A stretch of DNA of 40,941 nt from Humibacillus sp. (GCA_030452985.1 JAKDLG010000026.1:1-40941); one strand, 5' to 3'. Positions 1-8,480 are shown, numbered from the stretch's first letter. Translations and numbers: made by a program. Notes: generated by a model not told the origin, from the sequence alone.

Positions 1-771
1 GAACGTGTCGCAGTTCCACCATTCGTCCCTCAGGACGTGGAAAGAGTGCAGATAGAGCGCAACGACACCCTTCGACGCGACCTGAAGGCCGTCGCCCTCA
101 AGGCCGGCAGCAACGGCTGCACCGTGATGGCCGGCATCCTCACCGACCCGTATACCGCCAAGACGGTGCGCTTCGCCCGGACCAGCTCGCCCGCATCGCC
201 GGTGCAGATCGACCACGTCGTCGCGCTGGCCGACGCCTGGGTCAAGGGTGCCGCAGCCTGGCCCCAGGCCAAGCGGACATCGTTCGCGAACGACACTCTG
301 AACCTGGTGGCGGTGTCCCCGAGCGTGAACGCGGCCAAGGGCGCCGGAGACGCGGCCACGTGGCTGCCCCCCGCGAAGGCGCACCGGTGCACCTACGTGG
401 CCCGACAGGTGGCCGTGAAGGCCAAGTACCAGCTGGCCGTGACCGGCGCAGAACGCAACGCCATGGTCGCCGTGCTCACCACCTGCGCCACCATCAGGGT
501 GCCGACGGTCGCGGTGCCCCCGCTCGGCGGCTTCCCCTTCTACGCCGCCCCCACGCCGACGGCGGCCCCGAAACCGAGTGCGAAGCCCGCACCTCGACCG
601 GTCCCCAAGCCCATTCGCACCGCAACGCCCCAATCTCCGGCGCCGGTCCAGGTGGTGCACCCCGGCGCGTTCTGCTCGCCGGAGGGCGATCTCGGACATA
701 CCAGGAAGGGCACGTTGATGCGCTGCTCGATGAAGACCGGCGACAGCCGCGCCCGTTGGCGCTCGGCCTGA
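1..771 (+). CDS. HNH (DUF1524/GmrSD C-terminal-type) nuclease, 5' truncated
   Basis: The reading frame is open from base 1 with no stop, so the start, and any signal peptide, probably lies before the window. The first in-window start is GTG at 37, which alone would give 244 residues. Counting from that GTG, an IDH motif (D59-H60), the segment N85-DTLNL and N98/K101 match the His-Asn-Lys arrangement of the DUF1524 HNH family, followed by a W109-PP motif. A Pro/Ala/Lys-rich linker (about 170-205) leads to a C-terminal Cys module (C213, C230, then RARWR) often found at the end of secreted actinobacterial members. The likely role is an extracellular or envelope-bound DNA endonuclease; the substrate is unknown. 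The next gene is 79 bases downstream. Family call is fairly sure, physiological role is not. Confidence 0.8.
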   Translation, partial: ERVAVPPFVPQDVERVQIERNDTLRRDLKAVALKAGSNGCTVMAGILTDPYTAKTVRFARTSSPASPVQIDHVVALADAWVKGAAAWPQAKRTSFANDTLNLVAVSPSVNAAKGAGDAATWLPPAKAHRCTYVARQVAVKAKYQLAVTGAERNAMVAVLTTCATIRVPTVAVPPLGGFPFYAAPTPTAAPKPSAKPAPRPVPKPIRTATPQSPAPVQVVHPGAFCSPEGDLGHTRKGTLMRCSMKTGDSRARWRSA

Positions 772-850
772 GCGTCACGAACGGTCAGAGCTGGCAACGA
801 CACTCGAACACCTGCCGCTGACAGCGGCCAACGAAAGGCAGGGCAGGTAG

Positions 851-2044
851 ATGGGGCTCTCGGTCGGGTTCAAGATCGCCCCCGGAGTGCGGGTGCGCGC
901 CTCCTCCCGCGGCATGCGCGCGAGCATCGGCCCCCGCGCGGCCCGGGTGCACGTCGGCGCCGGCAGAACCCGGGTCTCGTCCGGGGCCGGCCCCGTCACC
1001 GTGTCCACCGCCGTCGGCGGCGGCCGGCGTCGTGCCACCGGCCGCTCGTCCGGCTCGTCAGTGCGCCCCGTCGCGCGTTCGGTGGGGCCCCGACAGCCCA
1101 CCGTCGCGCAGCTACGGGCGCAGGCCCGGGCTGCGGAACGGGCCCAGCAGGTCGCTGACGTCGCCGCCGTGGAGCGGTCCCTGACCACCCTGCACGCCGC
1201 GGAGTTCCCCGAATCCTCGCGGCAGGTGCTGCCGGTGCCACCGCGGCCGGACCCGAGCGCCGTGGAAGCGGTGCGCCGCGAGCTGTACCAGGGCGCGACC
1301 GCAGGCCTGTCGGTGTGGAAGCGCGCGCTGCGCAAGCAGGCCAAGACCTGGGCCGGTCAACAAGCCCCGAGCGAAGCCGAGCGCCGCTACACCGGCGAGG
1401 TCGTCGCCGCCCAGCTGGAGCAGTGGCAGCTCGACCAGCAGTGGCAGGCCCTTCAAGGCCACGACCCGAACACGGTGATCGCAGCCGTCGACGAGGCGTT
1501 CGCCGACAACGCCGGCGACTCCACCTGTGTCGACGCCGGAACCGACCTCGACACCGGAGCCCGGTACGTCACCGCGGTCGTCAGCTACGGCGGCATCGAC
1601 CTGGTGCCCGAGAACCGGCCGGACACCACCCCCGGTGGCAAGCCCACTCTGCGCAAGCGCACTCAGACCAACCGCAACGCCCTGTACGCCACCGCGGTGG
1701 CCTCGACCGTCCTGGCCACCGCAAAGGAAGCCCTCGCCGTTGCGGTGGCAGCTACTGAGGCGCGGGTTCTCGTGGTCCGTCCGCAGGGCTCGGCCAGCGT
1801 CGAGCCGGTGTACGCCGGAACGTTGCGCCGCGAGCTCCTGGCTCACCAGGACTGGCACAGCCTCGACCCGCTCGACCTGGTCATGTCTGCCGAGAACGCC
1901 GAGATGGTCCGTAAGGGCAGCACCCGAGAGGTCGTCACTCTGCCGGTGGACCCCGACTCGCCGGCACAAGACATCCTCAACGCCTGGTCGCGCACCTACG
2001 ACGCGCATCGAGAGGCAGAACCCGAGGAGTCAGCGGACGGCTGA
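851..2044 (+). CDS. DUF4236 domain protein
   Basis: The first 60 or so residues (GFKIAPGVRVRAS, RGMRASIGPRAARVHVGAG, then TRVSSG) are the glycine/arginine-rich short beta repeats that define DUF4236. The remaining 330 residues are not a domain I recognise: a basic linker at about 60-100, a helical Ala/Gln-rich stretch at about 95-215, and a mixed alpha/beta part rich in Val/Ala (about 225-370) ending in an acidic tail. There is no signal peptide or membrane segment, so it is probably cytoplasmic. Start ATG at 851 is preceded by GGCAGGGCAGG, a weak ribosome site. It follows the HNH nuclease on the same strand with only 79 bases between them, so the two may be co-expressed. Function unknown; biochemical roles of DUF4236 are not established to my knowledge. 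Confidence 0.7.
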   Translation: MGLSVGFKIAPGVRVRASSRGMRASIGPRAARVHVGAGRTRVSSGAGPVTVSTAVGGGRRRATGRSSGSSVRPVARSVGPRQPTVAQLRAQARAAERAQQVADVAAVERSLTTLHAAEFPESSRQVLPVPPRPDPSAVEAVRRELYQGATAGLSVWKRALRKQAKTWAGQQAPSEAERRYTGEVVAAQLEQWQLDQQWQALQGHDPNTVIAAVDEAFADNAGDSTCVDAGTDLDTGARYVTAVVSYGGIDLVPENRPDTTPGGKPTLRKRTQTNRNALYATAVASTVLATAKEALAVAVAATEARVLVVRPQGSASVEPVYAGTLRRELLAHQDWHSLDPLDLVMSAENAEMVRKGSTREVVTLPVDPDSPAQDILNAWSRTYDAHREAEPEESADG

Positions 2045-2183
2045 AGCAGCAACCGTCGAGCACGTGCCCGTATGTCGCTCCCTGAAGCGTTGAGTACAAC
2101 CACCGTCGCGACTCGCAGGCGAGAGAGGCCCGTACCGGCCTGCCGACCGGCTCCGTCCGCCGTCAGTCGGCCCGCGCCCGCGG

Positions 2184-2876
2184 TCAGTCGGCCTGGGTGA
2201 TCGGCAGCGGCGGCACGGGGCACACCTCGAGCTCGAAGGGCAGCACCTCCGGTGAGAGGGCAGCGACGCGCGCGGCGTGTGAGGTCATCCGCCGCATGTA
2301 GTGGCGACGGCACAGCACCTCGTACTCCACCTGGCCCTCGAGACCAGAGGCGGTGTCACCGACCACGACCTGTTCGCCCTCGACCACCATCGCCCCCGCC
2401 ACGACGCGAGCATTGGTCGTGGCCTTGCGCCCGCACCAGCACAGGGCTTCGACCTGGAGCACCTGCACGCGGTCGGCCAGCTCGATCAGCCGCTTGCTGC
2501 CGGGGAAGAGCTCGGTGCGAAAGTCGGCCGTGATGCCGAAGGCGAACACGTCGACGTCCATCTCGTCGACCACCCGCGCGAGCTGCTCGACCTGCGTGGC
2601 GGTGTAGAACTGCGCCTCGTCGCACACGAGGTAGTCGATCCGGCCGCCTGCGGTGGCTCGGCTGACGATGGCCTCCCAGAAGTCGAGGTCGTCAGCCACC
2701 TCGAGCGCGCCCGTCGACAGGCCGAGACGCGACGAAAGGACGTTGGCCCCGGCCCGGTCGAGCTTGGTGAAGATCAGGCCCACCCGGCCCCGTACCGCGT
2801 GGTTGTGGTTCATCTGCAGAGCGAGGGTGGACTTGCCGCAGTCCATGGTTCCGGAGAAGAAGACGAGCTCAGCCAC
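2184..2876 (-). CDS. tdk: thymidine kinase (type II)
   Basis: Phosphorylates thymidine to dTMP with ATP in the pyrimidine salvage pathway (cytosol). The 230-residue product has the P-loop GTMDCGKS at 9-16, the DEAQF Walker B motif at 86-90, and the type II structural zinc site C146-W-C148 with C189-RR-H192. Length fits the family (about 190-230), with a 35-residue C-terminal tail. GTG at 2876 is chosen because it places the canonical AELVFFSGTM start at residue 2; in-frame starts further upstream would run into the preceding gene. It lies 11 bases after the stop of the phosphodiesterase gene, so it is probably the last gene of a three-gene unit. It converges on the DUF4236 gene; the 139 bases between show no strong terminator. 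Confidence 0.95.
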   Translation of the reverse strand: MAELVFFSGTMDCGKSTLALQMNHNHAVRGRVGLIFTKLDRAGANVLSSRLGLSTGALEVADDLDFWEAIVSRATAGGRIDYLVCDEAQFYTATQVEQLARVVDEMDVDVFAFGITADFRTELFPGSKRLIELADRVQVLQVEALCWCGRKATTNARVVAGAMVVEGEQVVVGDTASGLEGQVEYEVLCRRHYMRRMTSHAARVAALSPEVLPFELEVCPVPPLPITQAD

Positions 2877-2887
2877 GGGCCAACACT

Positions 2888-4036
2888 CTAGGCTCCCGCG
2901 CCTGGGGGCACCACGATGACCGGCACCGCCAGCTCGGCGTCGCTGAGCGCGCCGTGCAGGCCGAGCAGGGCCACCAGCTGGGGCCGCATCCGGCCGGAGT
3001 GCACCATCGCGAATGAGCCGCGCATGACGGCCACGACGTCGCCGATCCGAGGCGACACCCGGGCGTCGACCGGGCCGAACCACCCGGTGTCGACGACCTC
3101 TTCACGGGTGAGCACCTGGGCGCGGTTGCCCAGGGCGTCGCGCCACGTCGACGCCACCTCGGCCGCACTGCCGTTCTCGGTGTAGAGCTGTAGGCAGCGC
3201 GACTCTCCCCCGAGGTGGCGGATGCCGCTCATCAGCTCTGGTTCGTGGGCGAGGTCGATACGGTTCTGAAAGGGGATGTCGACCATGCCGTGGTCGGCGG
3301 TGACGACGACCGAGGTGTCGCGCGGAACGCGGTCAGCCAACCTGGCGAGGGCACGGTCGACGGCCTCTACCTCGTCGCCCCACTGCCACGACTGGCAGCC
3401 GTGCACGTGGCCGATCTTGTCGACGTCACCCCAGTAGAGGTAGACGAGCGCGCGCGGCGTGGCGCGAACGGCAGCAACGGCGGCGTCGACCCGGTCGTCG
3501 AGCGCCTTGGCCGCTCGAAAACGGCCACCGCGCAACGCCGCCGAGGTCAGGCCCGACCCCTCGAAGTAGTGCGGGCCGATCATCGTGACAGACACACCGG
3601 CCGACTCGGCGGCCTCGAACACTGTCTCGTTCGGTTGCCATTCGAGCGGGTCGGGCCCGTGCTCCCACGACAGCTCGTTGAGCAGACGGTCGGTATCGGG
3701 GTCGAGCACCTGCATCCCGACGAGTCCGTGCGACCCGGGCGGAAGGCCGGTGCCGAAGGTGGCCATCGAGGTGGCCGTGGTCGTGGGAAAGCCGCACGGA
3801 ACCCGGCTCGCACTCGCCAGCCGCTGCCGCAGGAACGGGGCGTGACCGCTGCGTTGTCGCAGCAGGTCGTAGCCCAGCCCGTCGACGAGCACGACCACGG
3901 TGCGACGCGCCGGGGGCAGGTCGAAGATGTCGTGGCCGGCGAAGCGCGGCACGCCGAGAGAGTCGGCCACCGAAGGCAGCACCGACGCGAGCGTGCCCGC
4001 AGACCAGTCGAGCCGGGCGGATGCCGGTGAGCTCAC
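2888..4036 (-). CDS. alkaline phosphatase superfamily nucleotide pyrophosphatase/phosphodiesterase
   Basis: 382-residue protein of the type I phosphodiesterase/nucleotide pyrophosphatase branch. Seen motifs: VVVLVDGLGYD with metal ligand D52, the nucleophile segment PTTTATS at 84-90, YWGDVDKIGHVHG near 200 and TADHGMVDI near 245, which together form the two-metal site. No signal peptide is visible, so a cytoplasmic phosphodiesterase is likely; the substrate cannot be read from sequence. The GTG start at 4036 overlaps the TGA of the upstream DUF5998 gene (GTGA), indicating translational coupling, and tdk follows 11 bases after its stop. This grouping with tdk hints at nucleotide turnover, but that is inference. 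Confidence 0.85.
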   Translation of the reverse strand: MSSPASARLDWSAGTLASVLPSVADSLGVPRFAGHDIFDLPPARRTVVVLVDGLGYDLLRQRSGHAPFLRQRLASASRVPCGFPTTTATSMATFGTGLPPGSHGLVGMQVLDPDTDRLLNELSWEHGPDPLEWQPNETVFEAAESAGVSVTMIGPHYFEGSGLTSAALRGGRFRAAKALDDRVDAAVAAVRATPRALVYLYWGDVDKIGHVHGCQSWQWGDEVEAVDRALARLADRVPRDTSVVVTADHGMVDIPFQNRIDLAHEPELMSGIRHLGGESRCLQLYTENGSAAEVASTWRDALGNRAQVLTREEVVDTGWFGPVDARVSPRIGDVVAVMRGSFAMVHSGRMRPQLVALLGLHGALSDAELAVPVIVVPPGAGA

Positions 4037-4641
4037 GACGCGGGACCCGCGCTGCCGCCCCCGATGCTCCCCGAGAGCACCCGGGCGAAGCGCAGGGCGT
4101 TCTCGACCGCGGACTCACCGTCGGCGGCGGCGCTGATACGCAGTGAGATGTCGTCGCTCGCGATGGTTCCCTCGAAACCGTGGTCAGCAGTGCAGTCCGG
4201 GTCACCGCACTGGGCCGGCACCATGTCGAGCCGGCTGACGGCACCCCAGCCGATGGTCAGGGTGATGTCGCGGCTGTGGGTACCGGGAGAGAACGACTCG
4301 GGGTCGGCCACCACGTGGGTCACCATGACTCCACGGACGGCGCGCAGCGGCACCGTCTCGGTGGTCGCGGTGGCCATCAGCTGTTCGCCGGGCTCGGCGT
4401 GGTCGTCGGCGTGGGCGATGACGAGCCGGTGCGGGGTGACCACGAGCACCGTCACGTGGCGGCGCACGGAGTCGTGGTCGAACGTCGTCTCCTGGTGCAC
4501 CAGATGCGAGACCGCGTGGTCGTCGGCGATCGCCGACTCCACGACGTCGCAGACCAGAGCCGGGTAGTAACCGGCATGGGTGATGGCCCGGGTGAGGTCA
4601 TCGGGAAGGGCCTGACCGGTGTCGTGGGTGACGCGTCTCAT
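4033..4641 (-). CDS. DUF5998 family protein
   Basis: 202-residue soluble protein with no signal peptide or membrane helix. I recognise it as the DUF5998 family of actinobacteria, which characteristically sits beside an alkaline-phosphatase-superfamily gene; that recollection plus the arrangement here is the basis of the call. Visible features: an N-terminal helical segment (LTRAITHAGYYPALVCDVV), a beta-rich middle (HVTVLVVTPHRLVIAHADDH), and a C-x4-C pair in PAQCGDPDCTADH that could bind a metal. The ATG start at 4641 has AAGGA about 8 bases upstream. It is the first gene of the DUF5998-phosphodiesterase-tdk unit. Function unknown. Confidence 0.65.
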   Translation of the reverse strand: MRRVTHDTGQALPDDLTRAITHAGYYPALVCDVVESAIADDHAVSHLVHQETTFDHDSVRRHVTVLVVTPHRLVIAHADDHAEPGEQLMATATTETVPLRAVRGVMVTHVVADPESFSPGTHSRDITLTIGWGAVSRLDMVPAQCGDPDCTADHGFEGTIASDDISLRISAAADGESAVENALRFARVLSGSIGGGSAGPAS

Positions 4642-4671
4642 GGGCCCATCCTTGCACCGGCCGCGGCCCCG

Positions 4672-4707
4672 GCCGTCAAGGTGCCTGACGGCCCCGAATA
4701 TGACGGC
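4672..4707. repeat. GCCGTCA / TGACGGC three-copy motif in divergent intergenic region
   Basis: GCCGTCA (4672-4678) and TGACGGC (4686-4692) form a perfect inverted repeat with a 7-base spacer, and a second TGACGGC lies at 4701-4707, 15 bases on. The cluster lies between the divergent DUF5998 gene and the sugar ABC transporter, so it could be an operator for either. No known regulator motif is recognised. Confidence 0.3.
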
Positions 4708-4742
4708 ACTGTTTCACTTGTGTGGCAAGCGCGCCCACTCGA

Positions 4743-4771
4743 TTGACCCGTTCCGGGCCCGGTGATGCACT
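4743..4771 (+). promoter_or_regulatory. candidate promoter of the sugar ABC transporter operon
   Basis: TTGACC (4743-4748), a 17-base spacer and TGCACT (4766-4771) resemble a housekeeping sigma promoter, the -10 box being one base off TANNNT. It would give a leader of roughly 150 bases before the binding-protein gene. Prediction from consensus only. Confidence 0.35.
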
Positions 4772-4926
4772 CAGCCCAATGGGTTCGGTGCCGCCACCAA
4801 AGAGGCGACTCATCAGGGTCGGCCCAGACGACACATCGTCACGCCCGACGCGTTCTGACGTGCCCGAAAAGTCACGCCAGGTCGTCCGCCGGGAACGGCC
4901 GACGCTCTCGATCAACAGGAGAACCG

Positions 4927-6291
4927 ATGAAGAAGCACACGATCCTCGCGGCGGCGGCCGGCGTCCTCGCCGTGACCGCCACAGCTGCCTGCTCGAGCAG
5001 CACGAGCACGCCGCAGGCGGGCGGTGGCGGTACGACACCGACACTCACCGGCGACTGCGCGCAGTTCCAGCCCTACGCCGGGCACAGCGGGTCGACCGTG
5101 ACGATGTTCGGCTCGATCCTCAGCCCGGAGTCGGACTCGCTGAACAAGTCATGGGCCGACTTCCAGAAGTGCACCGGCATCAAGATCCAGTACACCGGCT
5201 CCAACACGTTCGAGTCCGACCTTCCGGTCAAGGTCAACGGCGGCAACGCCCCGAACCTCGCGATCATCCCGCAGCCCGGGCTGCTCCAGCAGATGGTGTC
5301 GACGGGCACGGTGAAGAAGCCGCCGGCGCAGACCGTCAAGAACGAGGACAACTGGAGCAAGGTCTGGAAGAACTACGGCAGTGCCGACGGCACGTTCTAC
5401 GCCGCCCCGATGAGCGCCAACATGAAGTCACTGGTGTGGTACTCCCCCAAGTACTTCGCCTCCAAGGGGTACAAGGTGCCCACCACCCACGCAGAGCTCA
5501 TGACGCTCTCGAACAAGATGGCGTCCGACATGACCGGCACCGCCAAGCCGTGGTGCGGTGGCATCGGCTCCGGCACGGCGAGCGGCTGGCCGGCCACTGA
5601 CTGGCTCGAGGAGACCGTCCTCGGCACCTACGGAGGACAGGTCTACGACGACTGGATCAGCCACAAGGTGAAGTTCTCCGACCCGCAGATCCAGGCGGCC
5701 ATGAAGGCAGTGCAGGGCTGGATGCTCAACCCGGCCTGGGTCAACGGTGGCGTCGGCAACGTGCAGACGATCGCCACGACCACCTTCCAGAACGCCGGAC
5801 TGCCCATCCTGAAGAACCAGTGCGGCATGTTGCAGCAGGCGTCGTTCTACGAGGCACAGTGGCCGAAGGGCACCAAGGTCGGTCCGGACGGCGACGTCTT
5901 CGCGTTCTACCTCCCGGCCGCCAATCCCAGCATCACGACACCGGTCGAGGGCGGCGGCGAGTTCGTCACCGCGTTCGCTGACGACCCGGCGACGCAGGCG
6001 GTTCAGAACTACCTCTCCAGCCCGCAGTGGGCCGAGAGCCGTATCAAGGTCGCTCCCGGTTGGGTATCGGCGAACGAGAAGGTCGACCAGAGCCTCTACA
6101 CCGACCCGATCGACAAGATCTCGGCGAAGTACCTCGCCGACCCGAACGCCACGTTCCGGTTCGACGCCTCTGACTCCATGCCGGCGGCGGTCGGTTCGGG
6201 CACCTTCTGGAAGGGCATGGTCGACTGGTTCGGCAGCGGCAAGTCCGCCGCCGCGGTGGCCCAGGAGATCGACGCCTCCTGGCCGAACTGA
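4927..6291 (+). CDS. carbohydrate ABC transporter substrate-binding lipoprotein (AglE-like)
   Basis: Extracytoplasmic sugar-binding lipoprotein of 454 residues. The N-terminus MKKHTILAAAAGVLAVTATAAC is a lipoprotein signal peptide with lipobox TAAC and lipidation at Cys22, followed by a Ser/Thr/Gly linker. The body has the extracellular solute-binding family 1 pattern and looks most like alpha-glucoside binding proteins (AglE group). ATG at 4927 is preceded by AGGAGA at 4917-4922. Two permease genes follow, after a 207-base gap containing a hairpin and tandem repeats. No ATPase gene, regulator or glycosidase is adjacent, so the transporter probably borrows a shared MsmK-type ATPase encoded elsewhere. 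Sugar specificity is inferred from permease similarity and is uncertain. Confidence 0.88.
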   Translation: MKKHTILAAAAGVLAVTATAACSSSTSTPQAGGGGTTPTLTGDCAQFQPYAGHSGSTVTMFGSILSPESDSLNKSWADFQKCTGIKIQYTGSNTFESDLPVKVNGGNAPNLAIIPQPGLLQQMVSTGTVKKPPAQTVKNEDNWSKVWKNYGSADGTFYAAPMSANMKSLVWYSPKYFASKGYKVPTTHAELMTLSNKMASDMTGTAKPWCGGIGSGTASGWPATDWLEETVLGTYGGQVYDDWISHKVKFSDPQIQAAMKAVQGWMLNPAWVNGGVGNVQTIATTTFQNAGLPILKNQCGMLQQASFYEAQWPKGTKVGPDGDVFAFYLPAANPSITTPVEGGGEFVTAFADDPATQAVQNYLSSPQWAESRIKVAPGWVSANEKVDQSLYTDPIDKISAKYLADPNATFRFDASDSMPAAVGSGTFWKGMVDWFGSGKSAAAVAQEIDASWPN

Positions 6292-6297
6292 CACCAC

Positions 6298-6325
6298 GCT
6301 CACCCACGGGAGACCGTGGGTGAGC
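6298..6325 (+). other. 12-bp perfect hairpin with GAGA loop between binding protein and permease
   Basis: GCTCACCCACGG (6298-6309) pairs perfectly with CCGTGGGTGAGC (6314-6325) around a GAGA loop of GNRA type, seven bases after the binding-protein stop. No T-run follows, so it fits an RNA-stabilising or partial-termination element that keeps binding-protein expression above permease expression, as seen in many binding-protein ABC operons. The role is inferred. Confidence 0.6.
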
Positions 6326-6365
6326 CCGGTGCGGGTGGCCTGACCCCATCGGCCCCGCACCGGCG

Positions 6366-6422
6366 CCAGCGGCCCGCACCGTGGCCAGCGGCCCGCACCG
6401 TGGCCAGCGGCCCGCACCGGGG
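6366..6422. repeat. 19-bp tandem repeat, three copies
   Basis: The unit starts CCAGCGGCCCGCACC and recurs at 6366, 6385 and 6404; copies 1 and 2 are identical and copy 3 differs by one base. A partial unit precedes at about 6353. It sits in the non-coding gap between the binding-protein hairpin and the first permease gene. No function is apparent. Confidence 0.8.
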
Positions 6423-6498
6423 CTGATGGAGACCCAGCCCCGTTCCTGACGCACGGCATCCAGATCGTCCACCCACGTACGAGACCACGGAGTTCACA

Positions 6499-7530
6499 AT
6501 GTCTGTGTCATCCGTTTCCGGCCTGCTCACCGACGCGACCCCCGTGGGCCAGGCCGTATCCACTTTGCTCGGTGTGGTCTTCGTGGTCGCCGGCTTCGTG
6601 GCCATTCTCGGCGTCGTGTTCCTCGTGGCCGGCCGGGTCACCGGTCGGTTGCAGAAGCCGGTCGCGGTCGTCATCTGCCTCGGGCCGGCCCTCTTCCTGC
6701 TGCTGCTGGGGCTGATCATCCCGGCCATCGTCACGTTCAACAACAGCCTGAAGAACCAGCAGTTCCTCGGGCAGCTGGTCACCAAGTACGTCGGCCTGAA
6801 GAACTACGCCTTCGCGTTCACCGACCCCTACACGCTGGGCAGCATCTTCCGTACCCTCCTGTGGCTGATCATCGTGCCGACCCTGACCGTGGCCGTCGGC
6901 CTGTCGGCGGCCCTGCTGCTGAACCGGATGAAGCACACGGCCGTGCCCAAGACGCTGATCTTCCTGCCGACGGCCATCTCGTTCGTCGGTGCCTCGGTGA
7001 TCTGGGGCTACGTCTACAGCTACGTCACGCCGTCGCTGCCACAGACCGGCCTGCTCAGCGCCGTGGTCATGAAGCTGGGCTGGAGCAACCCCCCCAACTG
7101 GCTGATCACCTCTCCCATCAACACCTTCCTGCTGATGGTGATCATGATCTGGATCCAGGCCGGGTTCGCCATGGTGGTGCTCGGAGCCGCCCTCAAGTCG
7201 ATTCCTGACGAGATCATCGAGTCGGCTCGGCTCGAGGGTGCCGACGGGTGGCGGCTGTTCCGCAGCATCGAGATCCCGATGATCCGCAACACGGTCGTGG
7301 TGGTGCTGACGACGGTGATGATCACCACGCTGAAAGTGTTCGACATCGTCTACACCGTCACCAACGGCAACTACGACACCGACGTGCTGGCGCGCCAGAT
7401 GTATGCCGACATGTTCACCACCAGCCAGGTCAGCCGCGGCAGCGCCCTGGCGGTCATCATCTTCATCGTCGTGCTGCCGCTCATGTTCTACAACATCCGC
7501 CAGCTGCGGCGCGAGAGGAGCGAACGATGA
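6499..7530 (+). CDS. sugar ABC transporter permease (AglF-like)
   Basis: Integral membrane subunit of the sugar importer, 343 residues. Hydrophobic segments lie at about 18-40, 54-76, 115-140, 152-175, 212-235 and 310-330, with a further one near 265-280. The cytoplasmic EAA loop that docks the ATPase is visible near residue 240 (EIIESARLEGADGWRLF). The extended N-terminus with two hydrophobic stretches before the core is typical of the AglF type rather than of a 290-residue MalF-like permease. ATG at 6499 has GGAG six bases upstream. Its stop overlaps the next permease start (ATGA at 7527-7530), so the two permeases are translationally coupled. Confidence 0.9.
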   Translation: MSVSSVSGLLTDATPVGQAVSTLLGVVFVVAGFVAILGVVFLVAGRVTGRLQKPVAVVICLGPALFLLLLGLIIPAIVTFNNSLKNQQFLGQLVTKYVGLKNYAFAFTDPYTLGSIFRTLLWLIIVPTLTVAVGLSAALLLNRMKHTAVPKTLIFLPTAISFVGASVIWGYVYSYVTPSLPQTGLLSAVVMKLGWSNPPNWLITSPINTFLLMVIMIWIQAGFAMVVLGAALKSIPDEIIESARLEGADGWRLFRSIEIPMIRNTVVVVLTTVMITTLKVFDIVYTVTNGNYDTDVLARQMYADMFTTSQVSRGSALAVIIFIVVLPLMFYNIRQLRRERSER

Positions 7531-8480
7531 CCAGCGTCATCCCGCCCGTTCCTGACACGGTCCCCTCGGACGGCAAGCTGCGCGGACGCGAGGCGACCTC
7601 GGCCGTTCGGCGGGCGTTCAGCTCGCCCATCGCCTCGGCAGTGATCATCGTGATCTCGGTGCTGTGGACGATCCCGACCCTGGGCCTGTTCATCAACTCC
7701 TTCCGGTCGAAGGAGGACGCCGCCACCACGGGCTGGTGGGAGTTCTTCGTCCACCCCAGCTTCAGCCTCTCCGGCTACGAGCAGGTGCTGACCGGTAGCG
7801 GCGGTCTGGCTCTGCCGCTGGTCAACTCGCTGGCCATAACCATTCCGGCGACCATCATCCCGATCTTCATCGCCTCGATGGCGGCCTACTCGCTCGCCTG
7901 GCTGCGGTTCCGGGGCAGTGACGCCATCTTCTTTCTCATCTTCGCCCTGCAGATCATCCCCCTGCAGATGGCCCTGGTGCCGCTGCAGCAGTACTACGTC
8001 AGGGGTCTGCAGATCGGCGGCGTCACGGTGCTGCCCTCCCCCGGCGTCAACGGCACTCTCGCCCAGATCTGGCTGACGCACACGATGTTCTCGTTACCGC
8101 TCGCCATCTTCCTGCTGCACAACTTCATCGCCCAGATTCCCGTGTCACTCATCGAGGCGGCGCGCGTCGACGGAGCCAACGCTCTACGCATCTTCCGGTC
8201 GATCGTGCTGCCCTTGTCGATGCCGGCCATCGCGTCGTTCGGGATCTTCCAGTTTCTCTGGGTGTGGAACGACCTGCTGGTCGCCAAGACGTTCGGCAGC
8301 ACCGACCCGGCCCAGCAGCCGGTCACTGCCCGGATGCAGAGCCTCACCGGCAGCTATGGGGCCCACCTCGAGCTGTTGGCGCCCGCCGGGTTCATCACCA
8401 TCGTCGTTCCGCTCATCGTGTTCCTGGCGCTGCAGCGGTACTTCGCCAGTGGCCTGCTGGCGGGCAGCGTCAAGGGGTGA
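7527..8480 (+). CDS. sugar ABC transporter permease (AglG-like)
   Basis: Second permease subunit, 317 residues, six predicted membrane helices and the EAA loop SLIEAARVDGANALRIF near residue 210. The N-terminal cytoplasmic tail of about 35 residues precedes the first helix (ASAVIIVISVLWTIPTLGLF). The closest family by layout is AglG of alpha-glucoside importers. ATG at 7527 overlaps the TGA of the upstream permease; GAGAGGAG a few bases earlier acts as ribosome site. The operon ends here: the next gene is convergent, with only 25 bases between the stops. Confidence 0.9.
   Translation: MTSVIPPVPDTVPSDGKLRGREATSAVRRAFSSPIASAVIIVISVLWTIPTLGLFINSFRSKEDAATTGWWEFFVHPSFSLSGYEQVLTGSGGLALPLVNSLAITIPATIIPIFIASMAAYSLAWLRFRGSDAIFFLIFALQIIPLQMALVPLQQYYVRGLQIGGVTVLPSPGVNGTLAQIWLTHTMFSLPLAIFLLHNFIAQIPVSLIEAARVDGANALRIFRSIVLPLSMPAIASFGIFQFLWVWNDLLVAKTFGSTDPAQQPVTARMQSLTGSYGAHLELLAPAGFITIVVPLIVFLALQRYFASGLLAGSVKG

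Noticed and set aside
2045-2183. Terminator between DUF4236 and tdk genes
   Set aside because: Only 5-bp stems (AGGCC/GGCCT, CTCGC/GCGAG) are found; not convincing.
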